A stretch of 34,824 nucleotides of DNA from CAZXCK01 sp964639225 (GTDB lineage: Bacteria; Chloroflexota; Anaerolineae; Aggregatilineales; Phototrophicaceae): NCBI GenBank assembly GCA_964639225.1, contig CAZXCK010000029.1, positions 1-34,824 of the forward strand. Direction: 5' to 3'. Of this stretch, positions 7,195-14,819 are shown piece by piece (positions within the stretch are counted from its first letter, which is position 1; every line of letters begins with the position of its first letter). The translations under genes and the position numbers were made by a program. The notes beneath the pieces were generated by a model that made no database searches, was not told the origin of the DNA, and was given only the letters and a program-made list of their open reading frames with translations.

Positions 7195-7902
7195 CTAGCC
7201 GCGCATCTGCGCGATCGCCACTTCCACCGCCTGGTTGACTTCGTCAATCGGCTGGTCGGCCTCGACAGTGACCAGCAGCCCCTGCTCGCTGTAGTAGTCG
7301 ATCAGTGGGCGGGTGGTTTCAACATACGTGTCAATGCGTTTGATGACGGAGAAAGCCTCATCATCCGGGCGGCGCTTAAGCGGCTCACCGGTCGCGGTCA
7401 GCACCGCGTCCAGGCGCGGCGGATAGGCGCGCTCCGGGTGTTCCACCACCGTCCAGTTGACGACATCGGTGTGGAAGAAGATGTTGTAGGTTTCACCCGT
7501 CTGTTCGGAGAGCACCCGACCAAACGCCCGTTTGAAAGCGGTGTACAGGTCCAGTTCCAGCAGCAGCACCCCACTCAGACTCAGGCTGCGGCTGTTGAGA
7601 TACTCCGCCAGCCAGCGCGCCTGGTTGATGTTGCGCGGATAGCCATCCAGGATGGCACCGGCAGCGGCATCTGGCTGTTCCAGGCGATCTTTGAGCACCT
7701 CGTTGGTGGTGTCATCATCGACCAGCGCGCCAGACTTCATGATGTCCTGCACACGGCGAGCCAGCGGATCCTCGCGGGTCTTCATGGCGCGGAACAGATC
7801 GCCGGTGGAGACGTGCGGGATGCCATACTTCTGGCTGATGTACGCAGCCTGGGTTCCTTTACCGGAACCCTGCACACCCATCATAATCAGATACAGACTC
7901 AT
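7195..7902 (-). CDS. adk: Adenylate kinase
   Basis: 235 residues; catalyses ATP + AMP = 2 ADP in the cytoplasm. The P-loop GVQGSGKGT is at residues 9-17, a variant of the common GPPGAGKGT. TGDLFRAM (AMP site), LDGYPRNINQARWL and the LID/core element KRRPDDEAFSVIKRI follow. The LID region (about residues 125-165) is long but has no cysteines, so it is not the zinc-binding type. GGAG lies 6 bases before the ATG. The secY-adk-map order is standard, and map starts 22 bases after the adk stop. Confidence 0.95.
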   Translation of the reverse strand: MSLYLIMMGVQGSGKGTQAAYISQKYGIPHVSTGDLFRAMKTREDPLARRVQDIMKSGALVDDDTTNEVLKDRLEQPDAAAGAILDGYPRNINQARWLAEYLNSRSLSLSGVLLLELDLYTAFKRAFGRVLSEQTGETYNIFFHTDVVNWTVVEHPERAYPPRLDAVLTATGEPLKRRPDDEAFSVIKRIDTYVETTRPLIDYYSEQGLLVTVEADQPIDEVNQAVEVAIAQMRG

Positions 7903-7931
7903 AACCGACTCCGTAACCTTATTTCATAAAG

Positions 7932-7963
7932 CGGGACATGGCGCCATCTGCCGCCATGTCCCG
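7932..7963 (-). other. 11-bp hairpin between secY and adk
   Basis: CGGGACATGGC and GCCATGTCCCG form a perfect 11-bp stem around a 10-base loop, 21 bases after the secY stop. The 3' flank is CTTTATG, not a true U-tract. It could be a weak or non-canonical terminator, or a 3'-end stabiliser. Confidence 0.6.
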
Positions 7964-7984
7964 GAAACCTCGCAGAACTTCAGA

Positions 7985-9310
7985 CTAACGCATGAAGCCT
8001 TCGTAGTTGCGCATCACCAACTGGGCTTCGAGCTGGCGCATGAAGTCGATCACCACACCGACCACGATGATGAGGCCAGCGCCAGAGATGACCATAGCCG
8101 CGTTGATACCGCCAGCCACCACCTGATTGGGGAAAATGAGGCGATTCACAAAGTCCACGATGCCCGGCACGATGGCGATGACGCCCAGGAAAACCGCGCC
8201 CACCAGCGTAATGCGCCGCGTGACTCGCAGAATGTATTCCTGGGTGCGCTTACCCGGTCGAATGCCCGGTATAAAGCCGCCCTGCCGCTGGAGATTGTCG
8301 GCCAGGTTCTGGTTGCCGACCATCACCTCGGAGTAGAAGAAGGTGAAGGCCACCGTCAGGATGAAGAACGTCCCCCAGTAGATGAGACCCTGCTGGCTGC
8401 CGAAGGACTCGGTGATCTCGGTCTTGACCGCGCCATCCGGGAAGAAGCTGACCAGCACCGCCGGGAAGGTAATCACGGCCTGGGCGAAGATCAGCGGGAT
8501 CATGCCGACCGGGTTCACGCGCAGCGGAATGTGCGTGCTGGCGCCGCCGTACTGCTTACGACCACGCACGCGCTTGCCATACTGCACAGGAATACGGCGG
8601 ATGCCTTCCTGAATGAGGATAATGACCGCCACACTGATGAGCGTGATCACCACAAACATCACGATGTCGTACACCGGCTGCAGCGAGTTAGCGATCATGT
8701 TCACCAGGTTGGTGGGCGCTTCGGCCACAATGCCGGCGAAGATGATGATCGAGATACCGTTGCCGATGCCCTGCTCGGTAATCAGTTCGCCCAGCCACAC
8801 GGCGAACATGGTACCGGCGGTCATGGTGGCGATCACCGAAATCGTCAGCAGGAAGTCGCTACCATAACCGGGGATGATTTCCAGGCCCGGCCCCAGCAGC
8901 GAGTTAAAGAGCTGAATCTGGCCAAAGGACTGCAAAATCGCCATCGGGATGGTGGCGAAGTAAGTATAACGCTGGATTTTCTCCTGGCCGCCCGGTTCCT
9001 TCTGAATCTGCTGCAGACGCGGGATGATGGGAACCAGAAGCTGGAAGATAATCGACGCGGTGATGTACGGATACACACCGTTGGCGATAATGCTGAAGTT
9101 GGCGACCGCCCCACCGGAAAGCAGGTTCAGCACCCCGATCAGACCGGCTCCGGTTGCCGAGGGGTCCAGCAGCAGCTCCAGGTTGTTACGGTCCACACCG
9201 ACGACCGGCACATGAGCCGCAAACTGATAAATCACCAGGATCAACCCGGTGATGAGCAGCTTGTTTCGCACGTCCGGCAGCCGCCAGGCGTTACGCAAAG
9301 CCTCAATCAT
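7985..9310 (-). CDS. secY: Protein translocase subunit SecY
   Basis: 441 residues with about ten hydrophobic helices, the channel-forming subunit of the Sec translocon in the cytoplasmic membrane. The start MIEALRNAWRLPDVRNKLLITGLIL is typical, as are NLLSGGAVANFSIIANGVYPYI (plug and TM2 region), QGIGNGISIIIFAGI, and GIRPGKRTQEYILRVTRRIT in cytoplasmic loop C5, which binds ribosome and SecA. GAGGA lies 6 bases before the ATG. It sits in its normal spc-operon slot between rplO and adk, but with hairpins in both flanking spacers. Confidence 0.97.
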   Translation of the reverse strand: MIEALRNAWRLPDVRNKLLITGLILVIYQFAAHVPVVGVDRNNLELLLDPSATGAGLIGVLNLLSGGAVANFSIIANGVYPYITASIIFQLLVPIIPRLQQIQKEPGGQEKIQRYTYFATIPMAILQSFGQIQLFNSLLGPGLEIIPGYGSDFLLTISVIATMTAGTMFAVWLGELITEQGIGNGISIIIFAGIVAEAPTNLVNMIANSLQPVYDIVMFVVITLISVAVIILIQEGIRRIPVQYGKRVRGRKQYGGASTHIPLRVNPVGMIPLIFAQAVITFPAVLVSFFPDGAVKTEITESFGSQQGLIYWGTFFILTVAFTFFYSEVMVGNQNLADNLQRQGGFIPGIRPGKRTQEYILRVTRRITLVGAVFLGVIAIVPGIVDFVNRLIFPNQVVAGGINAAMVISGAGLIIVVGVVIDFMRQLEAQLVMRNYEGFMR

Positions 9311-9345
9311 AATCCATCCTCATCACGATTCTCAGGATACGCACC

Positions 9346-9370
9346 GGGCCAGATTACCACAATCTGGCCC
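9346..9370 (-). other. 10-bp hairpin between rplO and secY
   Basis: GGGCCAGATT and AATCTGGCCC form a perfect 10-bp stem with a 5-base loop, 11 bases after the rplO stop and 35 bases before secY. Outer CC/GG pairs (9344-9345 with 9373-9374) could extend it past a 2-base bulge. No U-run follows. Confidence 0.6.
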
Positions 9371-9381
9371 CCGGCAGGCAT

Positions 9382-9915
9382 CTAGCCCTCGTTATTTAGT
9401 TTGGCAAGGTCTTCCTTGCGCATCTTCTTGACGGTCGCGCGCGCGCCCGTCACCTTCAGCGGCAGAACCTCGGTCGTGCCACCGGCGGCGGCGATCTTGT
9501 CGGCGGCGCTCCTGGTGAAGCGATGCGCCCGCACCGTCAGCTTCTTGCTGATCTCGCCGCGCCCCAGAATGGCGACCGGCGCCTCGACGCTGCGAATAAG
9601 GCCGGCATCCAGCAGGACTTCAGGCGTAATCGTCGCGCCGTCATCCATCTCGCTGAAACGAGCGTTCAGGTAGTCCACATTGACTTCCTGATACTCGATG
9701 CGGAAGATGTTGGTAAAGCCGCGCTTGAACGGCAGACGCCGGACCAGAGGAAGCTGGCCGCCCTCAAAATAGGGGCCTTTCCCGCCACCACTGCGCGCGC
9801 CCTGACCTTTCATACCGCGACCGGCGGTTTTACCCTTGCCCGCCGAAATACCACGACCCACACGGGTCTTGGATTTCTTGGAGCCGGGTGCTGGTTGCAG
9901 ATCATGTAGCTTCAT
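9382..9915 (-). CDS. rplO: 50S ribosomal protein L15
   Basis: 177 residues. MKLHDLQPAPGSKKSKTRVGRG is followed by the glycine-rich KTAGRGMKGQGARSGGGKGPYFEGGQLPLVRRLP that threads through 23S rRNA, then the globular domain. It runs about 30 residues longer than the common 145-150, because of the C-terminal stretch ending in KVTGARATVKKMRKEDLAKLNNEG. The Shine-Dalgarno is weak. Its position between rpmD and secY is the standard order. Confidence 0.96.
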   Translation of the reverse strand: MKLHDLQPAPGSKKSKTRVGRGISAGKGKTAGRGMKGQGARSGGGKGPYFEGGQLPLVRRLPFKRGFTNIFRIEYQEVNVDYLNARFSEMDDGATITPEVLLDAGLIRSVEAPVAILGRGEISKKLTVRAHRFTRSAADKIAAAGGTTEVLPLKVTGARATVKKMRKEDLAKLNNEG

Positions 9916-9989
9916 AAAAGTCGGCGCTGATGCGGGGCCTCCGCTGCTGCGCCTCCCTCCTCTCGCTTAACAGCACGAACACGGATAGA

Positions 9990-10013
9990 CGTGGGCCGCC
10001 AGGCGACCACACG
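9990..10013 (-). other. Hairpin just after rpmD
   Basis: On the minus strand CGTG-(T)-GGTCG pairs with GCGGCC-CACG, nine pairs with one bulge and one G-U, around a short CCTGG loop. It begins 6 bases after the rpmD stop with no U-run. The rest of the 104-base rpmD-rplO spacer shows nothing recognisable. Confidence 0.35.
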
Positions 10014-10019
10014 ATCATG

Positions 10020-10229
10020 TCATTCGGTTGCAGATTCTTCGTCGACTTCCTCGACCTGCAGCAGGTGGATCACCTTGTTGACCATGCCGCGAATCTGAGG
10101 CGTCTCTTTGTGTATCACGCTGGCGTGCATCTTGCGCAGGCCCAGCGCCTGAACGGTTGCCCGCTGGTCCTGAGTATAGCCAATGGGACTGCGGACCAGC
10201 GTCACGCGGATGGTTCTCTGATCACTCAT
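10020..10229 (-). CDS. rpmD: 50S ribosomal protein L30
   Basis: 69 residues: MSDQRTIRVTLVRSPIGYTQDQ, then ATVQALGLRKMHASVIHKETPQIRGMVNKVIHLL, the compact L30 fold, plus an acidic tail EEVDEESATE not normally part of L30. I chose ATG 10229 (8 bases after AAGGA) rather than the upstream in-frame ATG 10238. The gene overlaps the end of rpsE by 8 bases, implying translational coupling. Confidence 0.95.
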   Translation of the reverse strand: MSDQRTIRVTLVRSPIGYTQDQRATVQALGLRKMHASVIHKETPQIRGMVNKVIHLLQVEEVDEESATE

Positions 10230-10869
10230 TGTCGCCATCCTTCACCTCGGCAGCGGCTTCCTCAACCGGGGCCTCGGCCTGTTCGGCCTTCGGCTCACGC
10301 TCGATGACCTGCCCCTGGTTCTGCTGGCGCTCCCAGAACGGGCGAACCTGGTTCACCGGCTTGCCACGCATGGCGGCGATTTCTTCCGGGCTGCGCAGCA
10401 TTTCCAGCGCCTTCATGGTGGCCATGGCCACGTTGAGCAGATTCGGGCTGCCCTGGCTCTTGGTCAGGATGTCGCTGATGCCCACCGCTTCCAGCACGGC
10501 ACGCACACCACCACCGGCGATCACACCGGTACCGGGCGAAGCCGGCTTGAGCATCACCTTGGCGCCAGCATAGCGGGCTGTCACCTCATAGGGGATGGTC
10601 GAACCGGACAGGGCGACTTTGCGCATGTTGCGCCGCGCCCGCTCCGAGCCTTTGCGGATGCTATCGGGGACGCCACGCGCTTTGCCCACGCCCACGCCCA
10701 CACGTCCGCTGTTGTCACCTACGATGACAACCGTCCGGAAGGCGAAGCGACGACCGCCCTTAATCACTTTGGCGACGCGCTTGATGTCAACGACGCGCTC
10801 ATCAAGTTCTTCGCGTTCCTCGTCACGATCACGCCGGGGTTCCCTGCGCTCTCCTCGTCTATCTGCCAT
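10222..10869 (-). CDS. rpsE: 30S ribosomal protein S5
   Basis: 215 residues, longer than the usual 165-170. The core is standard: VVDIKRVAKVIKGGRRFAFRT, VGVGVGKARGVPDSIRKG, and PGTGVIAGGGVRAVLEAVGI then SDILTKSQGS. S5 shapes the mRNA entry channel and decoding fidelity. Extra parts are a charged N-terminus (ADRRGERREPRRDRDEEREE) and a C-terminal tail of about 28 residues rich in Ala and Glu/Asp (REPKAEQAEAPVEEAAAE). GGGAG lies 11 bases before the ATG. It follows rplR by 16 bases and overlaps rpmD. Confidence 0.96.
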   Translation of the reverse strand: MADRRGERREPRRDRDEEREELDERVVDIKRVAKVIKGGRRFAFRTVVIVGDNSGRVGVGVGKARGVPDSIRKGSERARRNMRKVALSGSTIPYEVTARYAGAKVMLKPASPGTGVIAGGGVRAVLEAVGISDILTKSQGSPNLLNVAMATMKALEMLRSPEEIAAMRGKPVNQVRPFWERQQNQGQVIEREPKAEQAEAPVEEAAAEVKDGDNE

Positions 10870-10885
10870 CGTCCGTCACACTCCC

Positions 10886-11260
10886 TTAGAACTTCAACCC
10901 GGCTTCACGAGCGCCATCAGCCAGTGCCGCGACACGCCCATGATACATAAAACCGCCCCGATCAAAGACCACCGTCTCGATGCCGGCGTTTTTGGCGCGT
11001 TCGGCGACCACACGGCCCACGATGCGCGCCGCATCCACCTTGCTTTTGCCCGTCACCTGGGCGGCGACTTCGCTGTCAATGGTGGAGGCGGATACCAGGG
11101 TCGTGCCGGTCAGGTCATCGATCACCTGAGCGTAGATATTGCTCAGGCTGCGGTAGATGTTCAGGCGCGGGCGCTCTGCCGTGCCCATGATGCGCGAACG
11201 CACCCGGCGCTGGCGGCGCTTGCGCGCACTGTACTTGATTTTGCCTTTAATATCAGCCAT
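10886..11260 (-). CDS. rplR: 50S ribosomal protein L18
   Basis: 124 residues. The basic N-terminus KIKYSARKRRQRRVRSRIMG is followed by RPRLNIYRSLSNIYAQVIDD and the C-terminal FDRGGFMYHGRVAALADGARE, all typical of L18, which docks 5S rRNA on the large subunit with L5. AAGGG lies 10 bases before the ATG. Standard position between rplF and rpsE. Confidence 0.97.
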   Translation of the reverse strand: MADIKGKIKYSARKRRQRRVRSRIMGTAERPRLNIYRSLSNIYAQVIDDLTGTTLVSASTIDSEVAAQVTGKSKVDAARIVGRVVAERAKNAGIETVVFDRGGFMYHGRVAALADGAREAGLKF

Positions 11261-11272
11261 TGCGCACTACCC

Positions 11273-11821
11273 TTATTTACCGGATTTACCCGCTTTGCGG
11301 CGGATAACTTCGTCACTATAGCGCACACCCTTACCCAGGTAAGGCTCCGGCGGGCGCAGGCCGCGAATATTGGCGGCCACCTGACCGACCACCTGCTTGT
11401 CGATGCCGTCGATGTGGATCAACCGCCCACGCGATTCTTTCGGAACATCGAACGCTGTCTCCGGTGACGGCGGGTTGACCACGATTTCGTGAGAATAGCC
11501 CAGCTTCATCACCAGGTCCTGGCCGCGCATTTCGGCCTGATAGCCGACACCTTCAATAACCAGGCTGCGGCGGAACCCTTCCGACACGCCGGTGACCATG
11601 TTGGCCAGCAGCGCGCGCGTCAGGCCGTGCAGGGCACGCACCTTCGGCTCGTCGTTGGGGCGTACCACCACTGCCTGACCATCCTCGACCTGAATCGAGA
11701 TGAGGGGGTGTACGGTGTGCCTGAGTTCGCCCTTCGGGCCTTTTACGGTCACTTCCTGTCCGTCGATTTTAACATCCACCTTATCGGGGATGGCGACGGG
11801 CTTCTTTCCGATGCGGGACAT
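11273..11821 (-). CDS. rplF: 50S ribosomal protein L6
   Basis: 182 residues. MSRIGKKPVAIPDKVDVKIDG opens the first of two alike domains. GLTRALLANMVTGVSEGF and LVIEGVGYQAEMRGQDLVMKLGYSH follow, and the C-terminal EPYLGKGVRYSDEVIRRKAGKSGK is the signature L6 end near the factor-binding stalk. A G-rich AAGG motif lies 5 bases before the ATG. Starts 15 bases after rpsH. Confidence 0.97.
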   Translation of the reverse strand: MSRIGKKPVAIPDKVDVKIDGQEVTVKGPKGELRHTVHPLISIQVEDGQAVVVRPNDEPKVRALHGLTRALLANMVTGVSEGFRRSLVIEGVGYQAEMRGQDLVMKLGYSHEIVVNPPSPETAFDVPKESRGRLIHIDGIDKQVVGQVAANIRGLRPPEPYLGKGVRYSDEVIRRKAGKSGK

Positions 11822-11836
11822 AACAGCCTTCCCCCC

Positions 11837-12241
11837 TTACCAGACGTAGCACAGCACTTCGCCACCTACGCGCTCGCGGCGGGCCTGCTGCGACGTCATG
11901 ATGCCCTTGGGGGTCGTCATGATGGCAATGCCCGTACCACTCAGTACACGCGGAAGGTCGCGACGGTTGCGATACACACGGCGGCCCGGCTTACTCACGC
12001 GCGCGATGTGCGTGATCACCGGGCGGCGGGTGCGGCGCGGCCCGTAGTACTTCAGCTTGATTTCGATAACAGGAACCGGTTTGACATCGTGAACGGAATA
12101 GTCCTCGACGAAACCTTCCTCTTTGAGAATACGCGCAATTTCCTGCTTGATCTTGGACCGGGGAATCTCCACGGTCGCCTTCCCGGCCATCAACGCATTG
12201 CGGATGCGCGTCAACATATCGGCAATTGGATCGCTAGTCAT
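11837..12241 (-). CDS. rpsH: 30S ribosomal protein S8
   Basis: 134 residues. MTSDPIADMLTRIRNALMAGKATVEIPRSKIK is the canonical S8 start and GTGIAIMTTPKGIMTSQQARRERVGGEVLCYVW the canonical end, holding the helix-21 rRNA-binding surface. In E. coli S8 also represses the spc operon by binding near rplE. No copy of that site was recognised here by eye. AGGAG lies 11 bases before the ATG. Confidence 0.97.
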   Translation of the reverse strand: MTSDPIADMLTRIRNALMAGKATVEIPRSKIKQEIARILKEEGFVEDYSVHDVKPVPVIEIKLKYYGPRRTRRPVITHIARVSKPGRRVYRNRRDLPRVLSGTGIAIMTTPKGIMTSQQARRERVGGEVLCYVW

Positions 12242-12255
12242 TTTTGACGCTACTC

Positions 12256-12438
12256 CTACCAGCTTGATTTAACCACGCCGGGAATCTGCCCTTGCAGGGC
12301 CAATTCACGGAAGCAGATACGGCATAATCCGAAACGACGGATGTAAGCGCGCGGTCTCCCGCAGCGGTTGCACCGGTTGCGGACGCGAACGGCGTATTTA
12401 CGCCGGGTTTCGCGCACGATCATACTCTTCTTTGCCAT
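12256..12438 (-). CDS. rpsN: 30S ribosomal protein S14, zinc-binding type
   Basis: 60 residues, the short type-Z S14. The zinc ligands are two CxxC pairs: C23/C26 in NRCNRCGRPRAY and C39/C42 in GLCRICFRELA. Cysteine-free long S14 paralogues replace this form under zinc limitation in some bacteria; none is present in this window. GGAGA lies 7 bases before the ATG. It sits between rplE and rpsH as usual. Confidence 0.97.
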   Translation of the reverse strand: MAKKSMIVRETRRKYAVRVRNRCNRCGRPRAYIRRFGLCRICFRELALQGQIPGVVKSSW

Positions 12439-12455
12439 ACTTCTCTCTCCGTCGT

Positions 12456-13004
12456 TTACATGTCGCGGAAAGGCATACCCAGCAGCTTCAGCAGCCGGCG
12501 GCCTTCTTCGTCGGTTTGGGCGGTGGTGACGATGGTGATTTCCATGCCACGCACCTGGTCGATTTTGTCAAAGTCGATCTCCGGGAAGACCAGCTGTTCT
12601 CTGAGGCCAATGGTGTAGTTACCACGCCCGTCGAGCTTGGCCGGCACACCGCGAAAGTCACGGATACGTGGCAGCGCGACGTTTACCAGCCGGTCCAGCA
12701 GCGCCCACATCCGTTCGCCGCGCAGCGTCACCTTAGCGCCAATGGAGCGCCCTTCACGCAGTTTGAAGTTGGCGATGCTCTTGCGGGCGCGGGTGACCAT
12801 CGGCTGCTGCCCGGTGATGATGCGCAGGTCTTCGACCGCGCCATCCAGCGACTTCGGGTTATCCACTGCCTCACCCACGCCGATGTTCACCACAAGCTTC
12901 TTGATGCTCGGCACTTCCATGATGTTCTGGTAGCTGAATTCTTCCATCAGCGCGGGTACAACGTCTTCCCGGTAGCGATTTAACAACGTTATGTTCTTAG
13001 CCAT
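12456..13004 (-). CDS. rplE: 50S ribosomal protein L5
   Basis: 182 residues. NRYREDVVPALMEEFSYQNIMEVPSIKKLVVNIGVGEA is typical, followed by TGQQPMVTRARKSIANFKLREG, GRGNYTIGLREQLVFPEI and GMEITIVTTAQTDEEGRRLLKLLGMPF at the end. L5 binds 5S rRNA and contacts P-site tRNA in the central protuberance. GGAG lies 8 bases before the ATG. Standard spc-operon position. Confidence 0.97.
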   Translation of the reverse strand: MAKNITLLNRYREDVVPALMEEFSYQNIMEVPSIKKLVVNIGVGEAVDNPKSLDGAVEDLRIITGQQPMVTRARKSIANFKLREGRSIGAKVTLRGERMWALLDRLVNVALPRIRDFRGVPAKLDGRGNYTIGLREQLVFPEIDFDKIDQVRGMEITIVTTAQTDEEGRRLLKLLGMPFRDM

Positions 13005-13021
13005 CGTTTACGCTCCGGTTC

Positions 13022-13345
13022 CTAATCGAGAATCTCGCCGCTGACTTTGGCGTAACGAACCTTGCGCCCGTCGTCCAGCCGTTTGAAGCCGACACGGGTC
13101 TTCTTGTTCGTTTTGGGGCACACCACCATCACGTTTGAGATGTGGATGGGCGAGTCGAACTCCACAATCTGGGCCGGGATCTGCTGTTTGCCGGCCTGGC
13201 GCGCCTTCGCATGTTTTTTCAAACGATTGACACCGCTCACGATGACACGGTTCTCTTTGGGAAGTATGTCGATAACTTCGCCGCGATCCCCGATGTCTTT
13301 GCCAGCGATCACCTCGACGGTGTCACCTTTTTTAATCCGCTGCAT
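13022..13345 (-). CDS. rplX: 50S ribosomal protein L24
   Basis: 107 residues. The KOW motif KGDTVEVIAGKDIGDRGEVIDILPKENRVIVSGVN near the start is diagnostic. Later GGKQQIPAQIVEF-like context (AGKQQIPAQIVEFDSPIHISNVMVVCP) and KKTRVGFKRLDDGRKVR match L24, an initiator of 50S assembly at the tunnel exit. A textbook AGGAGG lies 8 bases before the ATG. Confidence 0.97.
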   Translation of the reverse strand: MQRIKKGDTVEVIAGKDIGDRGEVIDILPKENRVIVSGVNRLKKHAKARQAGKQQIPAQIVEFDSPIHISNVMVVCPKTNKKTRVGFKRLDDGRKVRYAKVSGEILD

Positions 13346-13363
13346 GACGTAGTCCTCCTGATC

Positions 13364-13735
13364 TCACAGGGTCTCGGGCGCGAGTGAGACGATCTTCATG
13401 AAGCCTTTGTCGCGCAGCTCGCGCGCCACCGGCCCGAATACACGGGTGCCACGAGGGTTCGTCAGGTCGTCGGCCAGGATGACGGCAGCGTTATCGTCGA
13501 ATTTGATGTAAGAGCCATCGTCACGGCGATATTCTTTAGCTGTGCGCACGATCACCGCCCGCACGATATCGCTCTTCTTGATGCTGCCCTGGGTCGAGGC
13601 CGATTTGACCGTCCCCACGACAATATCGCCCACGCGCCCGTATTTCCGTTTGGAGCCGCCCAACACGCGGATCACCAGGATTTCCTGCGCGCCGCTGTTG
13701 TCGGCTACTTTGAGTCGCGACTCGGTTTGAATCAT
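13364..13735 (-). CDS. rplN: 50S ribosomal protein L14
   Basis: 123 residues. MIQTESRLKVADNSGAQEILVIRVLGGS is the invariant L14 start; GSYIKFDDNAAVILADDLTNPRGTRVFGPVARELR then FMKIVSLAPE is the end. L14 forms part of the subunit interface. Its ATG overlaps the rpsQ stop (ATGA, 4-base overlap) and its Shine-Dalgarno GAGGAG lies inside the rpsQ tail codons, so the two are translationally coupled. Confidence 0.97.
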   Translation of the reverse strand: MIQTESRLKVADNSGAQEILVIRVLGGSKRKYGRVGDIVVGTVKSASTQGSIKKSDIVRAVIVRTAKEYRRDDGSYIKFDDNAAVILADDLTNPRGTRVFGPVARELRDKGFMKIVSLAPETL

Positions 13736-14100
13736 GACCCACTCTCCTCGTCGGTCTCGCTCGCGGCGGCGTCGGCCACCGGCGCTTCGGTCTCGTCCTC
13801 GTCCGTGTCCGGCTCGATCTGGGCGTCGGCATCGGAGGCAACCGGCAGCACGTCTGCCGTCTCCAGCACAGCTTCCACCACCCAGCGTTTGCGCCGGCTG
13901 AGCGGCTGGCTTTCGACAATCCTGACCAGCGCACCAATCGGCACTTCGTTGGACTCGTCGTGAGCCATTACCTTCTTGGTTGAGGCGACGACCTTCTTGT
14001 ATACGCGGTGCATCTTGCGCCGCTCGACCGCCACCACAACGGTTTTTTCCATCTTGTCACTGACTACGCGGCCCACCAGCCGCCGACGGTTATTCGCCAT
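13732..14100 (-). CDS. rpsQ: 30S ribosomal protein S17 with long acidic C-terminal tail
   Basis: 122 residues from ATG 14100 (AAGGA 8 bases upstream); the frame stays open further upstream inside rpmC, but MANNRRRLVGRVVSDKMEKT is the true S17 start. The core ends at about residue 82 (RRKRWVVEAVLETA), where most S17 proteins stop. Residues 83-122 form a tail with 15 Asp/Glu and no Lys or Arg, otherwise Ala/Val/Ser/Thr. S17 is an early 16S-binding protein with an OB fold, so a 40-residue acidic arm on the solvent side is odd. The gene overlaps rpmC by 11 bases upstream and rplN by 4 downstream. Confidence 0.95.
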   Translation of the reverse strand: MANNRRRLVGRVVSDKMEKTVVVAVERRKMHRVYKKVVASTKKVMAHDESNEVPIGALVRIVESQPLSRRKRWVVEAVLETADVLPVASDADAQIEPDTDEDETEAPVADAAASETDEESGS

Positions 14101-14317
14101 TGGTGCTATCCTTTTCCGCCAGTTCTGCGGCCAGTACGCGCTCCCGCTGCACGGTGAGCAGGCGGGCCAGGTCGCGCTTGGCATAGCGCAGCAGGTTGGT
14201 ATCCTCTAACTGGCCCGATGCCATCTGAAAGCGCAGGTTGAACAGTTCTTCGCGCTTGTCTTCGATGGCGTCCACCAGTTGCGCATCGGCCAGGTTACGA
14301 ATGTCTTTCGCGTTCAT
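14090..14317 (-). CDS. rpmC: 50S ribosomal protein L29
   Basis: 75 residues, with the two-helix L29 pattern: NAKDIRNLADAQLVDAIEDKREELFNLRFQMASGQLEDTNLLRYAKRDLARLLTVQRER. L29 sits at the tunnel exit beside L23. It starts 2 bases after rplP, with GGAGG 10 bases before the ATG, and overlaps the start of rpsQ by 11 bases. The last about ten residues (AELAEKDSTNGE) are unconserved. Confidence 0.95.
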   Translation of the reverse strand: MNAKDIRNLADAQLVDAIEDKREELFNLRFQMASGQLEDTNLLRYAKRDLARLLTVQRERVLAAELAEKDSTNGE

Positions 14318-14319
14318 TC

Positions 14320-14754
14320 CTAACTAGCCTCCAGGCCCGAAATGGGATCGATGCGCTTGACAATCTTGGTCTTGCAGGGGAGCTTGGCCCCGGCCAGACG
14401 CAGCGCCTCGCGGGCGAGGTCGTCTTCCACGCCGGCCATCTCGAACAGCACGCGACCGGGCTTGATGACCGCCACCCAGAATTCCACCGAGCCTTTACCT
14501 TTACCCATGCGGGTTTCGGCGGGCTTTTTGGTGACGGGCTTATCCGGGAATACGCGGATCCAGATTTTGCCACGGCGCTTGATGTAACGCACCATCGCAC
14601 GACGGGCGGCCTCAATCTGACGGCTGGTGAGCCATACCGGCTCGGTCGCCTGCAGGCCGTAGTCGCCAAACTGGACAACCGCGCCACGACTGGCTGTTCC
14701 CCTCATGCGACCGCGCATTTGCTTGCGGTACTTTACACGTTTTGGCATTAACAT
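14320..14754 (-). CDS. rplP: 50S ribosomal protein L16
   Basis: 144 residues. PKRVKYRKQMRGRMRGTASRG, then QIEAARRAMVRYIKRRGKIWIRVFPDKPVTKKPAETRMGKGKGSVEFWVAVIKPGRVLFEMAGV, the standard L16 sequence lining the A-site tRNA path. GAGGAG is 10 bases before ATG 14754, which decides this start over the in-frame ATG at 14748. The 51-base gap before it contains a hairpin spanning the rpsC stop. Confidence 0.97.
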   Translation of the reverse strand: MLMPKRVKYRKQMRGRMRGTASRGAVVQFGDYGLQATEPVWLTSRQIEAARRAMVRYIKRRGKIWIRVFPDKPVTKKPAETRMGKGKGSVEFWVAVIKPGRVLFEMAGVEDDLAREALRLAGAKLPCKTKIVKRIDPISGLEAS

Positions 14755-14796
14755 AACGCCTATACTCCTCTCAGCCGGTTGACTACCACAGCCGCC

Positions 14797-14819
14797 ACGT
14801 CAGCGTTAGGGGCTGACGT
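14797..14819 (-). other. Perfect hairpin with the rpsC stop codon in its loop
   Basis: ACGTCAGC (14819-14812) and GCTGACGT (14804-14797) on the minus strand form a perfect 8-bp stem. The 7-base loop (14805-14811) contains the rpsC stop TAA at 14806-14808. A terminating ribosome would hold it open. There is no U-run. Confidence 0.55.

Noticed and set aside
7173..7247. Upstream extension of map into adk
   Set aside because: The added residues do not match Map N-termini and would overlap adk by 53 bases; ATG 7172 fits the family.
7652..9385. 577-codon plus-strand frame opposite adk and secY
   Set aside because: His/Asp-rich shadow of secY codons; no recognisable fold and no ribosome binding site.
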